NCBI GenBank assembly: GCA_045655705.1
Contig: JAZOPU010000015.1
Coordinates: 1-12,931 of the forward strand
From: Scatosoma sp045655705
GTDB lineage: Bacteria; Bacillota; Clostridia; Christensenellales; Borkfalkiaceae
Length of the DNA stretch: 12,931 bases
Direction: 5' to 3'
Shown here: in pieces, positions 12,475-12,931 of the stretch
Position numbering within the stretch: position 1 is the stretch's first letter
Layout: each line of letters starts with the position of its first letter
The notes under the pieces: generated by a model
Seen by the model: only the letters and a program-made list of their open reading frames with translations
Database searches by the model: none
What the model was told of the DNA's origin: nothing
Program-made: the position numbers and the translations under genes

Positions 12475-12794
12475 TGAGCGCCGGCGGCCTCATGTACACG
12501 CCGGTTAAATTGTCGGTCGAGGTCGCAAAACTCCGGGCCGTCGAGGCGCTTGCCGCTGCGGTCCGGCAGCTTGAAAACTGCAATTTAATCGACGCGCTGC
12601 AATCATACGGAACCGCACAAGCGTACGAAACCATATACGACGACGCGCAACTAAATCCGGATATAAACAGTTTGTACCGGGATTGTCGAGAGTTTAAACG
12701 CCTGTCGGTTCGTTGGGTCCGGTTGTTCCGGGATATGAATATTCAAACGCAAATATCAGTTGTCACCGGTCCGGCATTCGACCGCGACGACTAA
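12474..12794 (+). CDS. Right-end small protein of unknown function
   Basis: 106 residues from ATG at 12474, which shares a base with the preceding stop (TAATG); there is no own ribosome site, so translation probably depends on coupling. A second ATG at 12492 is in frame. The protein is largely helical: KLSVEVAKLRAVEALAAAV, a middle IDALQSYGTAQAYETIYDD, then basic EFKRLSVRWVRLFRDMN. No family recognised and no membrane segment. The stop TAA (12792-12794) and the last base of the final codon are inside the terminal repeat. A role in replication is possible from its pairing with the DNA-binding protein gene, but unproven. Confidence 0.75.
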   Translation: MSAGGLMYTPVKLSVEVAKLRAVEALAAAVRQLENCNLIDALQSYGTAQAYETIYDDAQLNPDINSLYRDCREFKRLSVRWVRLFRDMNIQTQISVVTGPAFDRDD

Positions 12795-12931
12795 CACGAC
12801 GCCCCGCCGTCGGCCTGTCATGGCCGGCGGCTTTTTTGTTGCCGGCGCCGGCCGCCTGGTATTTCCGCACCGGTCCGGACGCCGGCCGGCGTGTTGCCGC
12901 GCCCTGGTTAAAGACATCTAACTTTTTTAGA
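12791..12931. repeat. Right inverted terminal repeat (replication origin)
   Basis: Exact reverse complement of bases 1-141 with no mismatch. It holds the stop codon of the last rightward gene, the mirror terminator, GC-rich palindromes and the AT-rich extreme end. Both 5' ends therefore read TCTAAAAAAG. Second origin for protein-primed replication. Confidence 0.95.
12806..12837 (+). terminator. Rho-independent terminator of the rightward unit
   Basis: GCCGTCGGCC (12806-12815) pairs with GGCCGGCGGC (12822-12831), ten pairs including one U-G wobble, loop of six, followed by six T (12832-12837). It lies 11 bases after the stop codon of the last gene and inside the terminal repeat, identical to the one at the left end. 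Confidence 0.85.

Overview
The window looks like one complete linear genome of a very small podovirus of the phi29 type, with protein-primed DNA replication. Three things support this. The two ends are perfect inverted copies of each other over 141 bp. A family-B DNA polymerase with all exonuclease and polymerase motifs lies directly after a small gene in the terminal-protein position. A full phi29-like virion set is present: portal, lower collar, tail knob, major capsid protein, probable scaffold and packaging ATPase. Strong AGGAGG-type ribosome sites, TATAAT promoters with TGn extensions, a UviB/BhlA-like holin, a tail lysozyme and a CW_7 wall-binding domain point to a Gram-positive-type (Bacillota) host. 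The host genus cannot be told from the sequence.

The genome is two divergent transcription units that start in a 142-bp gap (7207-7348) and run outward to the ends. The left unit (minus strand, 7206 to 138) holds late genes in this order: holin-like protein, a possible structured RNA, a stand-alone CW_7 protein, a small unknown protein, a repeat-containing probable scaffold, major capsid protein, an intercistronic terminator, tail knob, tail lysozyme, portal, lower collar and a tail fibre with eleven decapeptide repeats. The right unit (plus strand, 7349 to 12794) holds DNA-handling genes: a small unknown protein, a zinc-ribbon protein, the packaging ATPase, the probable terminal protein and the DNA polymerase. 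A second promoter then drives two small unknown genes, a phi29 gp5-like single-stranded DNA-binding protein and a last unknown gene. Genes are tightly packed, with many ATGA or TAATG overlaps.

Both units end the same way. The stop codon of the outermost gene lies just inside the inverted terminal repeat, followed by a GC-rich hairpin and T-run (a terminator) and then about 95 bp to the DNA end. One repeat therefore serves as replication origin, gene end and transcription terminator on both sides.

Points worth following up are the complete absence of GATC (about 50 expected), the wall-binding domain encoded apart from any hydrolase, a three-way-junction RNA candidate between holin and CW_7 genes, the packaging ATPase in the replication operon, a basic zinc-ribbon protein, and several small genes I cannot identify. 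I found no integrase, transposon, CRISPR array, tRNA or recognisable defence system.
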